Shown here one piece after another: positions 50,801 through 62,400 of a stretch of 64,000 nt of DNA (positions are counted from its first letter, which is position 1; every line of letters begins with the position of its first letter). The notes beneath the pieces are model-generated. The model saw nothing but the letters and a program-made list of their open reading frames with translations. It made no database searches and was not told where the DNA came from. Made by a program: the position numbers and the translations under genes. The stretch covers positions 310,001 through 374,000 of the forward strand of contig JASANH010001283.1 of assembly GCA_030248295.1 (NCBI GenBank). Direction: 5' to 3'. Source of the stretch: Mesodorylaimus sp. YZB2_4 (Eukaryota > Nematoda > Enoplea > Dorylaimida > Dorylaimidae).

Positions 50801-53800
50801 TGGAAGCCGTTGGTGGTGGCAAGTGCACAGTGACTGGCTGGCCAGGTATGTAGTAGCTGACCGACGATGTGTGCGTGCCTCGATCCCCATTCGACTGATT
50901 CAGACCACTGTTGCTCGTGTATTCACGTTTCTCGTATTGATAAGTGCTGGTCGTGCCAAAACTGCTCGTTGCACCTTGCACAGTAGAAGGGCTGTAAGTG
51001 CGGCTTGGTGAACGCGGGCGGATGAATCTGGACGACGATGAGTCGGCTAGGATTTGACGATGTTCGATATGTCCAGTCGATGGGTCCTGGTCGTATATTT
51101 CCACGCGAATAGGGCAGCCTAAAATCGTGAGTAGATTGTCTGAGGAAAAACAGCGCAGTTCGTACAAGCATGATTTTTCTGTGCCAGACATAAATTTCCC
51201 CCAATTATTTTCACGCCGCCCTCCGTCTAAAAGAATCAAGCCTGATCATCAGGTGCACAGAAAAGGCAGTTCGAAACACACAAAAGGTGCAGACAAAAGG
51301 TAATTCGAAATTTGAAACTTCAAAATGCAGCCCTCAGTTTTCCATGATTTTCCTAGGTTCAAAAAATTTCTAAAATTTCCTTGACTTTTTCAGGTATTAT
51401 TAGTTTTTCAACCTGGCGTGAACCCTGAAGGGTATAAATCCTGTAGCAAGAATGGATCCTGCAATAAATCGGAAATGTTCAACCCAAATAACAATTTTCC
51501 AACTAATTGAACTTACGTTGATGATTTTTCCCGAAAGAATTTTGAAGATTATAAATAAAAATTCCAGTCACAAAAGCGCGTTTGTCATCGAGGACGAAAT
51601 TTTTAATTTTTATTCCCAAAGCATCCATTTTGAATTTTTCGTTTGACTGCAGCTAAATCTATTTTTCACAACTCCGCTACCGAATCGAGTCGATGTCAAC
51701 TTATTCTTTAAATGCGCCTTTCAAAAAGTGGACAAAATATTTTTACACACTTCGATTTGTCCGATTCATTTTGGAAAATTATGTAAAAACACAGGTTTAG
51801 AATCAGGTCGTTAATTTGTCCGTCAAACCAGGCCAGGACTCATTTTCACTAAGGTACATATTTTACAAGTCGGAACTCGTCGAAACGAGAATTTGTGAGT
51901 GAAAAAGGATTCGTACGCTCTGAATAATTGAAAAATTAGTCAGAAAAATTCAATCATCTTTTTAAATTTTTGGGGTTCCAATGGTTAAAAACTGGTAGCC
52001 GAGGGTGGAATATATTGTATAATCTCATTTGGGGTTGTGCCTACCTCGAACTAGTTCTCCATTGAATGTGACATCGATTACGTAGGTGCCCACGTGTTCT
52101 GGTATGAAAGTGACCAGGCATCGGCCTGTGCCTTGCATCTGCACATTGTTCGGTACACGACCTTGATTGACCGAAATTTCCAATTGACCTTTCCCAGCTT
52201 CGTTGGCATCCACGAAAAACTGCACTGGTTGTCCGACAGCACCGCCAGGAATCGGATCGATGAAGACTCGTTGCGAAGCGTAGGACGAAATGTGGAATGG
52301 ACTGCCATCTACGGGACGACCGGCCAGTGACAGGTCGATGCGGTAAGTGCCTAGAAAAGTATCTGGGTGTCTGAACCGACCGTGCGCGCCAAAAGAGGAA
52401 TGGGTTCGATCCTCAGTGGTGGTAACTCTTTTGGTTTTATGACACTTTCAATCAAATGCACTCAACTGCTTTGGCTATGGCGCTATGGCTTAGCATAGAC
52501 AGTCATGGTTTAAAAAACTCTCACGACCCAGCGAACTTTTTTGCTAATAGTGGGTTCGATCCTCAGTGATACGTGTTCTTTTGGTTTTTTCAGTACTCAG
52601 AGTAATTTGCATGAGCCCCAAGAAAAATCTTCTGAAGTAAAATACGAACAGCGTCTTCAATTCTGACTCAAAGTTTTAGCAGATCAGATAAGCCATGGCA
52701 CAAGTGATTTTAATGAGCTCACAGCACATTAAACACTTTGTCAAGACTGTGCGCTAGCTTTAAGCAAGAAATTTGTTTTATTATTCTTAGTTCATGGCTT
52801 TAATTTATCGTTTTCTTTTCAAAAAAGTGACCGATAGTTCCTGCTCTACATGAAAGTGCTTTAAAGCACGAGATGCACACAGACTTTGAACACAGGGATT
52901 TTTCCTTTGTAAAACTGTCATAAGTTTGTAGTTTGTAAAACTGTCATAAGCGGCTAGCAGCGGGAAATTCAAATTTCGCGTTTTACAAAGCCTGTAAAAC
53001 GATCTATAAAAAAAATACTTACCAACTTCAGTGGTCACATACTCGCATCGAAAATTTCCAGTACGCGCAGCGATAACCCTAGCTGGTGTTTCCTTGCCGC
53101 TGGGTCCTAAAACAATACGTCAGAGAAAATTAATCATCAACACGAGTGGGCAAGGCCCCATGGCCACGGAAAATTTTTTCGCCATTTTTCAAAAAAGAGA
53201 AAATATACTAACATTTTATTTACAGAAACCCCCGAGAAACAGGCGCCCAGACCAGGATTCAAACCCGCACTCTCGAGATCCTTGGTTTTTTTCTGATTCT
53301 GTTCTCACTAAAAATGTGCAGCTGCTAGCGATAATTTAGTCGCTTTATCAGGAAACTACTTCCTACAGCACAGTAGAGAAAGGTACACCTGCGAAGCTGA
53401 TTTAGGGGAAGAATGCCCTCCTGTTGCACATACGAGAAATGCTGCAAAAACGGAATCAAAAACATGAGCCCGGAGTGGGATTCGAACTCGCACGCGTCAG
53501 TTTACTGGTCCAGATCACACCCATTTTCTAGTTCCATGCTAGTCCACGGTGGATCTGTGTGGAAACCAGATGGAAATCAGAACTCCGCGTGGTTCCAGAT
53601 TTCCATGTGGATTCCCTTCGTGGATCCAAGAGGCGTTGGTGCAGCGGATACATGGACCCACTGTGGAACTATAATGGAATTCTCAGAATTTGGAACGTGG
53701 GTCTTACATGCTCTGGGTTACAAGGATCGGGTAAAGAAGTGAGACCCGCTTACCGATTACGTGGACTTCGATATCATCCACGTTCAATCCACGTCCACCG

Positions 53801-56800
53801 ATTTCGAAACTGGACACTTTGCCCACACTGGCCATGGTCAGACCGCGTCCTTCAATTTCCGCCCACATGGCTCCTCCTACACTTCTTCCACCGAAACGAC
53901 TCGTGCCTAAATCTTCGGTCACGCGTTCAATTTCAGAACTGAAAGCAGAAAAATGTCACTTGTCTGATTATATACAAATTTCTTGACGGTGACACTTGGA
54001 GGTGTAGACAACAGTGGGAGTACAATTTTTGGTTTTCCCTCGCAAAATTTTTTTTTCAAATCAATCTTTGACCCAACTATCAATTCACTCATTTTCAGTC
54101 TTGTTGGACACCAAAACCAAATCTTGGGACTGACAGAAGTCTTAGTTCTTAAGCACTCGGTCCAGGCCCGACTGATAATGCAATTATTGGCCAGTGTTAT
54201 GGGTCGGTGCTAGCATAGCAGAGACGGGTTCGCCACCACAGCTCTTCATTTTGATCAGGCAAGGCGGAACAAACTCGCGTTCATAGGAGTAATATGACAC
54301 ACACGGGCAAAATCTCGAAGACAGCGACCACCCTTAAGAAATTCGCTGCGGTCCAAACATGCGTTCAATAGCCCACCTGTTCGCCCTTCAAAGAGCCACC
54401 TGGCCAAATAATCAGCCTGGCCTTACCTGAAAGTAGTCATGGTGTTTCCTTGCGTGTTAGCAGTCGATGTAAAAGTGGGCGGTGCTGCAGTCAAATAAGC
54501 CGCGTAGCTGCTGATTGGCGATGTGCCACCAGGAAACTGGATAGGAGCCGCCAAAATGACACTTCCCAGCGGAAAACCAGCTGGCGCACCAACTGCAGTC
54601 ATCATTGTGGAAGTCACGCTCGTTTGAGTCGTGTCTCCTCCGCTTGGCAAACTTATTTCGATTCGCCACGGACTACCTAAAGCACAAATTGCAGACTATT
54701 GGGTAAAGTAATACATAAAAACTATCATTTTGGTGGATCCTGCAGCACAAACCAACGATCACATTCAATACTGCCCTGCGAACATACTGTATAGTACAGG
54801 AACGAACAAGGCACCACACCCATTCACCGAGATGGATCATAGAGAACTGTTGTCAAACTTTATCCAACCCCGGGGCGTGAGCAAAGTGCGTTTGCCTAGG
54901 CCTACGGGGGGTCGTTTCACGAAAAATGCGATTAGTATATATGCGTAACGAACAATACGAAAAGTCGCCTATGGTGTAACACCATAAAAGGATTCCTCGT
55001 TCACTCGTACCACGTCATCGCGCGTCGCGAACGCTATGCCTATTTATAAATAATACTCGCATATTCCCAGGTCATTTTCGAATCAGACAAGCGACGATGC
55101 GCGGCTGCGTAAACGTTTTTGAAATATGGATCATGATGAAAACGGTGACCATATAGAGGGCGTTGGGGAGGCATCACCTGCACGCATCATCAACCGTCTG
55201 TAAAGGCACAGTTCACTCACCTTTGACTGGCTCGCCGTTGAACCGCATCTCGACGACATGAGTGACAGGGTGCTGGGGTGTGAAGGTGGCCAAGTACAAA
55301 CGATTCCCTAATTCCTTCACTTTACAACTGACTCGCCCACCATTGATCAGTATCTCCAAATTACCCGAACCCGCTGCAGACGCGTCGACTAAAAAATAAA
55401 AACAACTTTTCTAAAATTCCAGAACTTTTTAGTTTTAATTTTGAATGCACAAAAAAGTGATAAAAAATATCTTACTTTCAAAAGATTGTGCTTCCCCCAA
55501 CTCTGTGTGTTTCAAATGAGTTGGCATATTCCTCACAGTCACCAAATCAGGATCCCCAACGTTGCATGAAAACGGTCCATCTTGGACACTTTGATTGTAA
55601 AGACGTACATCGATATAATGTTCGCCTAGAAATTATTAATTATTCAATTACACACAGTTAATTACATAATTAATATCTACTTTTATATTCCTTAATTTTT
55701 CCATTCTCCTCAAAATAACACAATTTCCAACTCTTATGCCTGAACTCTACAGGATTCCACATCAAGGCCGAAATGACTTCTGCTGAACCACCCCAAGCGC
55801 CATAAATATGAGCACTGCTCTTTTTAATCATACACCATCTGAGCAAACTTTGATTCATAGGCATCCACAATCGACTACATTCTCACGCACCAACTACTCT
55901 GTGGCTCGTCCCATCCTGGCGTGTCATATTTTATCCATAGCCAAGCACAAGCGCACTCGAAGACAAGAACACATTTGACGAGCATTTCACCCGGGCGGGA
56001 GTCGAACCATCGCCAGTAAGAGCGCGCCAGCCGTAAAAGGCAGACGCCTTTACCCGCTAGGCCATGATCCTTCACTTGGCAGTGCACACATGCTCTGGCC
56101 TTCGGGGTCGCATCTGGGACACAAATTCAGTGAAAGCAATCTTACCTGCTTCAACTGGTTTCCACTCAACTCGATAAGTCGAGTCGCCCATCGGAACGAC
56201 ACGAGCACGCTTCTTTTTGCCAGATGGCGCTGCAGGCAAGAAATATTTGTACATTTTTGAAGAATCTTTTTTTTGGACAAACGAATTGTTAAATTAACCA
56301 CACATACGTACATCTAGTTAACTCAAATGTATTCTCATAAGTTTAAATTTCCCGCCGGCACTTTTTACGAACAACACAAATTTTTGCGCCATGGATACAA
56401 AAGTTATCTTATTTTTATCATTTCGCCCTCACATTCTACAAAAAATTGGTACTTCCAAAGTTTTTAAAAAACTGCACATACACCAGAAAAAGGTGAATTC
56501 CCGCAAAAACTTTGAGTAATAGTAGCAATATCAAATTTTGCCGCCCATTCTAAATCCCGCTTTTTTAAAGATTGACCACGATAAAAATTCGAGTCGACAA
56601 AATATTTGAATTCCCGCTTTTTAAAAAAACTAATCGAAGTAACAAAATATTTGAATTCCCGCCATTCGGCAGTTTGAAAAACTTATAAAAACCCCTTTCT
56701 CCGTGATAACTACGGGGTCTTAGAAAAGATCTCACCAACACAAAATCTACAATAATTGGACAGAATACCTGTGCAAAGTGCAACGGCATCCGAGAACTGG

Positions 56801-59436
56801 CTAAGATAGAACTACGAATACAAAACCTAAAATTAAAATTATATCTAATTTTTAAACCTAAGCATGCATCCGTCAAAACCAAACCAAGTGCAGGACTACA
56901 GTTTCTAAATCAGCATGCACACCCTGAGTAACAGCACAAAACATACATGCAGATCCATGCTTCTGGGGAGAAATAACAAGGACTACTTACCATTTATGGT
57001 CACAGTCAAATCCTTGCTGTCAGCACCAACAGCGTGGATCATGAATGTTGCCAATTTATCCACACTGGCCATTCGTAAGTTATCTCCATATACGCTCACT
57101 GAACTCGCATCCACAATATCCAAGGAAAATGGAGAGCCTAAAATGTGCAATGAATGTTTCAACAGGTGAGAAATACGTCAAAGAGTGCAATGGGCAGGGC
57201 TTATGTAGATTTGACCAGTCAGAATCCAGAAACTGGTGAATGATCAGTTGCATGCCAGATATGGGCTGCACCGTCTTTACATTGGCAGTCACAGCTTTGC
57301 ATTTATAGGAATCCAATGAGACTAAGGTTGCAAAAAAATCTTTAAACTGGTGAGAAATACGGAAGAAAATCGTCCGATGGGCGGGGCTTTGGTGGATCAG
57401 ACCAATCAGAATCCAGGAATTTGTAAGTGGTCTGATACAAGTCGGGTACGGGACTCGACATGAACCTGCAGTTCTTACCTTTGACTTCCATGTTATTGAA
57501 ATAGACATGGATTTTATAATGCCCAGCTCCATCGGGGGTGAATTGAACTCGATATAGGCTGGGGCCTTGTTTGTCCAGATAACAAGGTATCGATCGACCA
57601 TGATGCGATACTTGAACCTGACATAGTCAACTTAGGCTTCCTTGAACTACAAGCAGCTTGGCCATTGCCCTACTTGGATGTCCCCTCGACCAGCATGTGA
57701 TGTATTGACATTGAATTTCAGTTCTTGCCCAACCACACCAACGTCCAGACCATAAACGCGCACCAAGTTGGCGTCGTAGACATGACACACGAATGGACTG
57801 CCTCGAATGTGCTCACTGTCGTACATGATCGCGATTTGCCATTCGCCTGCAACAGAGTGGTGTGATCAGGATGTGATCAATATCGATCTGCCATCGAGAA
57901 AATCGATATGGCGAAAAAGTGATGAAAACTTTTCAGATTCAAAACTTTTGTAATTAAGGTTTGTTTATCATGTTTTGTAATTACGAATGAAGTTTATGCG
58001 AATGAGTAATGAACAGCCACTTAAAATAAAAGACGATTCACAAATTGAATAAAATGTCACTAATCACCATGATTAATTAGTTAGTTGAAATTATTACTAA
58101 TTGGTTCAAGTTTTCAGTTTATGATTATATGAGATCACATATGGTCATACGAGTCAAATAACCGAGACGAATTTTTATCTTCCAATAAAAATTTATAAAT
58201 TTATCGATTATCTGATCTCAATCAGCTAATCGATTTTTTTGCACCACTTACCGACTTCATTCGGCGTGAAAGTTGCTGTAAACGTGTTGCCCCGTTGATG
58301 AACTTGACACCGATGCACTTTACCCGTTGGAGCAATGGCTTCGACCAAAACCGAACCTTGCGTGGCCCCTTGGGCATTGATCTACAAAAACCGATTTTGC
58401 AAAAGTTTAAATTTTGCAATTTTCAAAATTCTGCCTACGTTGTATGTTCCTTGTAAACCCCTGCAGAAAAGTTTTTAAGAAACAGTTTTTTATGGCTTGT
58501 GGTCCGGAGTGTGTATGTTGGAGGGGGGGGGGGGGGCTGGTTGTGCCAGCTACATTGTACTCACGCGCCTGGTCGCTGTTTACCTTTCCCAGGCAGGTCC
58601 TTACATTTCAAGTGCCTGCATTCGCTAACCCAGTGACACATTGTGCAATCGAGGTTGCATTATGTTGTGACTGAAGTGAGGGATTGTGTCAAATAAGATG
58701 TCAGACTAGGATTCATAAAAATGTCTGACATCGTTTCTGCTAGTGTTGCCTTTTATGGCTTCAGACTCGAGGATTGATTTATGCGTGAAGTGCGCGTAAG
58801 AAATCAGTTTTGCAGGTTCACAACAGAGTTCGTCAAGTTTGCCCTACTGGCCACAATAACTTGGAAGGCAGCGAAAAATAGTACAAAAACTTTTGTGGTA
58901 GATATTTGATTTTTTGCGTTGTTTTACGACTTCACAGAATTTTTGTGATTTGCCAGGAGTGTTATAAATTGCAAATTAAGTGGTCAATGAGTGAATATGA
59001 AGCGCTAGATGCTATAATTTTTTTTAGCGGGGCCTGTTCACCAAAAATTTATATTTCGCGCCAAGTTTAAAAATTCTGGAAATTACAGCAAAAATTGTAC
59101 TTTTTTAAAGCTTTGACTGAAATTCGGACAGACATCACAAAAAAAGCACGAGGAAAAATCTGGTCCGATCATGAGTTAGATTCAATCAATGTCCTGCTGC
59201 AAAATTAATTTTTGGCGGGAACTTTAAATATATTAAAAATTCACTTAAATTCGATCATAAATTTGATAAAAAATAATTGTACAACTTACCACAACTTCAA
59301 CCAATGATCCGATAGCGCATGGTTCAGCTAATCCGCTGAAAGATACTTTTCCAACGTCCCGCCCACCGATCGATGCTGATTGGCGATCGGCATCGGAGTG
59401 CGACGGGGGCATATGAGCAGGTGGTGGCGTCGGCAT
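32593..59436 (-). CDS. Filamin, 22 repeats, 41 exons, no CH domain seen
   Basis: Exons, 5' to 3': 59436-59290, 58381-58252, 57846-57674, 57617-57479, 57137-56991, 56229-56146, 55625-55476, 55388-55221, 54676-54427, 53938-53754, 53106-53023, 52350-52045, 51118-50516, 49263-47926, 47477-47397, 46713-46576, 44736-44554, 44080-43694, 43459-43376, 43319-43182, 42876-42709, 42258-42112, 41956-41735, 41667-41494, 41293-41147, 40979-40890, 40831-40700, 40066-39734, 39403-39176, 39120-38947, 38892-38746, 38612-38529, 37757-37617, 36969-36793, 36731-36453, 36398-36156, 36102-36028, 35555-35448, 35380-35231, 35172-35005, 33008-32593. They total 8718 nt (2905 residues) and phases agree throughout. Each ~95-residue repeat shows VDAxxAGxGxLE, then YxVxFTPxExG, then VxFNGxxVPGSPF. 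Filamins crosslink actin and scaffold receptors, usually through two N-terminal CH domains, absent here. The ATG at 59436 is the first usable start; an acceptor just upstream cannot be excluded, so the real 5' end may lie beyond 64000. The donors after 43694 (GTTTGA) and 38746 (GTGTCG) are weak. Confidence 0.93.
33085..33480. repeat. AT-rich microsatellite (TATA/CATA) in the last filamin intron
   Basis: About 400 bp of degenerate TATATA, GTACATA and ATGTATAC units. A smaller block of the same type lies at about 34720-34810 in the same intron. Confidence 0.8.
40080..40680. repeat. ATCGATCGAT-rich intron block
   Basis: A 600-bp filamin intron made mostly of diverged TTGATCGATCGATAAATTAT-type units, with ATCGAT, TGATCAA and ATTATTGATC recurring. 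Shorter versions occur near 28360-28400 and 30410-30480 in PCCB introns. Confidence 0.65.
41340..41408. repeat. ~28-bp inverted repeat with 13-nt loop in a filamin intron
   Basis: The left arm contains TACTAGAAAGTCGACGAACA (41348-41367), and the right arm (41381-41400) is its exact reverse complement. Pairing continues outward with one or two mismatches (CCATGGAG facing CCTCCATG). Confidence 0.85.
44145..44280 (+). repeat. Dispersed repeat family 3, copy 2
   Basis: GGTGATGTTTCAGCC, GGGGTCGGAAGACT, CCCCTGGGTTTTGG and GTGCAAAG occur in the same order as at 11105-11230. Confidence 0.5.
45460..46070 (+). repeat. SINE-like repeat, family 2, copy 3, interrupted
   Basis: Starts GCCGCGGTGGCTCAGTTGGT and keeps GGACGGCAGTTTGGAGTC, CACCTGGCTCTGGGCGA and CATCCTGGGAGGCTGGTAC. 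After an insertion (45795-45970) it resumes with ATCATATCATGACTGCTGAC and AAACGGGTTGAAAG, and ends A-rich. Confidence 0.6.
45795..45970 (+). repeat. Dispersed repeat family X, copy 2, nested
   Basis: Contains CCTGGCTGGGACACGTCAAC and GGTTGATGTTTCAGCC, the reverse of the copy at 20175-20375, and interrupts a family 2 SINE-like element. Confidence 0.55.
47926..51118 (-). other. Filamin insertion between repeats 6 and 7 (two large exons)
   Basis: Exon 51118-50516 closes repeat 6 (CPIRVEIYD), then runs through Ser/Thr/Tyr-rich sequence and a proline block (PPAPPPPPPPPPPQP). Exon 49263-47926 (446 codons, the largest exon) is highly charged and full of Arg, Glu, His and Asp, with no globular pattern, for example EERIRRFEAKHDDDRS and RRYEKDTHEEERSFG. 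It leads into repeat 7 from about KPTSFELKPAIF. Neither exon contains repeat sequence. Its position is like a hinge or disordered linker. Confidence 0.85.
50225..50385 (+). repeat. Dispersed repeat family X, copy 3
   Basis: ACAGGTTGACGTCTCCCAGC, CAGGGAAGAGTATCGATTAC and CTCGCCATGACCTG match copy 1 in the same relative order, inside the intron between the two insertion exons of filamin. Confidence 0.5.
51335..51430 (-). mobile_element. hAT-type terminal fragment
   Basis: Read on the minus strand it starts CAGGGTTCACGCCAGGTTGA, then an A/T-rich run with CCTGAAAAAGTCAAGGAAAT and ATCATGGAAAACTGAGG. This style of end is common for hAT elements and resembles the PCCB-intron element's terminus. No partner end was found nearby. 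Confidence 0.45.
52045..59436 (-). other. Filamin repeats 1-6
   Basis: After a short Pro/Ser N-terminus (MPTPPPAHMPPSHSDADRQS), repeat 1 starts at GKVSFSGLAEPCAIG. Repeats 1-4 run to SPWRIEIS. A Thr/Gly/Ala-rich linker of about 100 residues (exons 54676-54427 and 53938-53754) then leads to repeats 5 and 6, which end at VRGCPIRVEIYD. Confidence 0.85.
55915..56075 (-). repeat. tRNA-derived SINE-like repeat, family 1, copy 4
   Basis: On the minus strand: ATGGCCTAGCGGGTAAAGGC, CGTCTGCCTTTTACGGC, GGTTCGACTCCCGCCCGG, then GAGTGCGCTTGTGCTTGGC and TATGGATAAAATATGACA. In a filamin intron. Confidence 0.7.
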
Positions 59437-59460
59437 CGTTTGTGATTTCGATATCAAATT

Positions 59461-62400
59461 CCCTCGTGAATGTTTTGAAAATCAGTTACGCCGAATGGGC
59501 TGATTGATGCCCGGGCTATCAAGTGGTGGACGACTGGCGGCGATCCCACGAATCTAATGTTCCCTAACCCACGCTAATAGCACCCAAAACAGGTCAGATA
59601 TAGGCGAGCAAGTAAATCAGCGAAGCGATTGGTCCCTGATCGATGCGTTGCGCTGCAAAGACAGGATTTTAAAATTGGCGCCCATTTCAAAATCAGCGCC
59701 ATCTCATATTTTGGCGCGTAATATTTTAGAATCCCTATCCTACTCTAGGTAACCGGACCAAACTACTAGTTCCTTGAAAGTTTTGAAATGATTTAAAAAA
59801 CAAAAAATATAGCTCCAGTCGGGATCGAACCACCCACCTTCAGAGTATATGTACAAACGCATAAGGCCAGGCTAGTTCGGAGAGCAAATGCAAGGGCAGT
59901 TAGACTTTGTATGAAAAATATTTCAGCAAAACTACTCGAAGAAGCAGCGACTGGGCAAAAAAGTAGTGCGGTAATCTAGTTCTAGTTATTTTTATTTAGG
60001 TAAATATCAATTTAAGATGCCGAGAGTGCAAAAACAGAAGCAAAGCCAATGCTTTCATCAAGCGCAGTAAAAAAATGAACCAGGATGCTTATTCACTTTG
60101 GCCTCGTTAGCTACAAAAAATGGAAATCCACTTTATTCTACAGTCTCAACTCCCCAAACAATCGGTAGACAAAAAATTCTTTTTAGTCTAATAGTCATGG
60201 CAAATAACACCCGTCCCATTCCATCCTCTCTCCAACAGTTCAGAATTTGACAAGCACAATTCTTCCAAAACGATATTTCGAAAACTAGAAATAACGTTAT
60301 TCTCACCCCATCGACAGTCCCCTTTTTGTCTCTGCGCAACTTTTCCAAATCGGCAGGGCGGCGAGAACTAAAATAGCCTCGAACAGGGAGCATTCAAGCG
60401 CATTCTTTTTACTGGAGCAGAGCGATGTGCTGTGTCCAGCATTTTTAAGTGTGTGCATTTTTAAAGGATCTGATCAGAGTACATGCATGCACCACAACCG
60501 TGACAGGCGTGACAGATTGTCAGCTAAATATTTTGATGGCGATGGAGGAATTTTATAAAACAACACTTTTCACTTTTTCATCCTTTTCCAATAGAAAAGG
60601 ATGCGGCCATCGGTGATAAGGACACTCTGTTCATGTGCAATTTGAGTGGGCTATGCCTTCGTGCAAAGAAAACAGGAAAATGGTGGTAGAAGAGCAATAA
60701 TCTACAAAACTCCCTCAAAACAGATTAGCTAAACTATAATGGAGAAGATAAACCAATAAAAAAAGTGAAACAGGAACAGTTTCAAATTAGTGATTAGACC
60801 AGATCAAGTTATGGCGAACAGATTTTCAACAATTTCCTTTCCATGAGTTGAAAAGATAATAAGTCTTGCTGCAGGCTAGCAGCCCCAGCCCTCGAGTGCT
60901 CTGCCTGCGCTTGGTGATGTGACAAAGCACGACAATGAACATGACCAGTTTTTGTTGGCCCAACACTTCGGAAGCTCCAAAATGCATGCAGCTAATCAAG
61001 GGTCCACTTCACTAGGAAGCTTGGAAACCCTGTGCCTCGTCAGAGTGTTGAGATGGAGCAATGGGTAGCTTTAGCTTTCCAGCAGAAAATCTCATCTTCT
61101 TGCTATTTTTGATAAGAAAAGCCTAAAGTTCCCAATCAAGTAACTGTGCCAGCAATCAGATTGGGCGAAGTCCAAAAACCTGATCTGCTCTCTTTTTGGT
61201 AATCTTCTGTAAACAAACAAAATGAATTCGAGCTACCTGTCCTAGATGCCCAAAGAAAGGCACACGATTACCACAAAAACCATAGCTATGATTCGGCCAA
61301 TTATTGACAGAAAAAGAGGGTTTTTGTGGAACAAAATAACTGAAAATCGTGGGAAGCATACAGAACAAAATCAAAATTTAGTGCACTCAGTGATTAAGAT
61401 TGCCATTTTAAAAAATAAAATACAGCTGATCATCGATCAGACTTTACCGGTCTTAAACACCAATTTGATCCAACCATTTAAACCCTATCCCTCCCGCCAG
61501 CACAGGGAACCAAATATAGTCACATCTAAGTTATTCGACCAATGGCCCCTGGGTCGACTAGTATAAATTGTAACCAGCCAATACAGCGCGTATGGACGAG
61601 GGAACGGTGGAAAAAGCGGGTCAGTCGAGGACGAACGGTCAACGTCGACCGCTTGTCGTGGTCGTCTCGTTCTGACAAGACACCTCCAACGAATATAAGT
61701 TGGTGAAAAATTTTCAACATTATCTAGGTAAAATTTATTGTATACACTAGAAAATTCTTGGTCGACATCGGTCCTCCTATACAGCAATGATGTCAGGCGA
61801 GAAATATTTTCGCTCGACTAAAGCCTAAAAGATGACCGAATTTCAACTTCCGTCAGGCGTGAACTCATTTTCTACGTGAAAAAGGTGGTGCGAACACGAA
61901 AGACGTTGACAAAATTTTTTGACCCAGACTAAAAAAGATATTGTATTTATCAAGACATAACTATTACGTAATCCTCATAATTTTCGAAATCTTTCAATCA
62001 AAATGCTGCAAAGAATTTTGCGGGAAAATCAAATTTGAAAATTTTCACAGTAATGTAAAAATATTCTAAAAGTAAAGCTAAAATTTCCGAACCAACTCGA
62101 GCAACCAATGCGTTTTTGATAGAAATGAAACCGATACTAGTCAGGGCGCAAGAAGAGTATTGTTGGTTTGAACAATATCCAACACGAATAGGACTGGTTT
62201 TCATCCAACCATAAGCCCAGTTAGTCGGACAGTCTTCTCTCCCCTCCCGCACATCATCACTGCTCACCACCCAGTCTCATCTGGTCAACATTCCTTTGCA
62301 AATTCCATTCTTCGTGATCTAGTGAACTGGCCGACACCGAAGTAGAAAAAAGAAAAATGTTGAATAAACATTTGTCCACCAAAAAGACCAGTCGGCAATG

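Noticed and set aside
48473-51011. Plus-strand frames opposite the filamin insertion exons.
   Set aside because: They mirror low-complexity coding DNA (for example poly-Gly opposite poly-Pro) and have no independent support.
57080-57601. 173-codon minus-strand frame in the filamin region.
   Set aside because: Out of frame with the filamin exon at 57617-57479, whose own frame shows the repeat pattern and proper splice sites.
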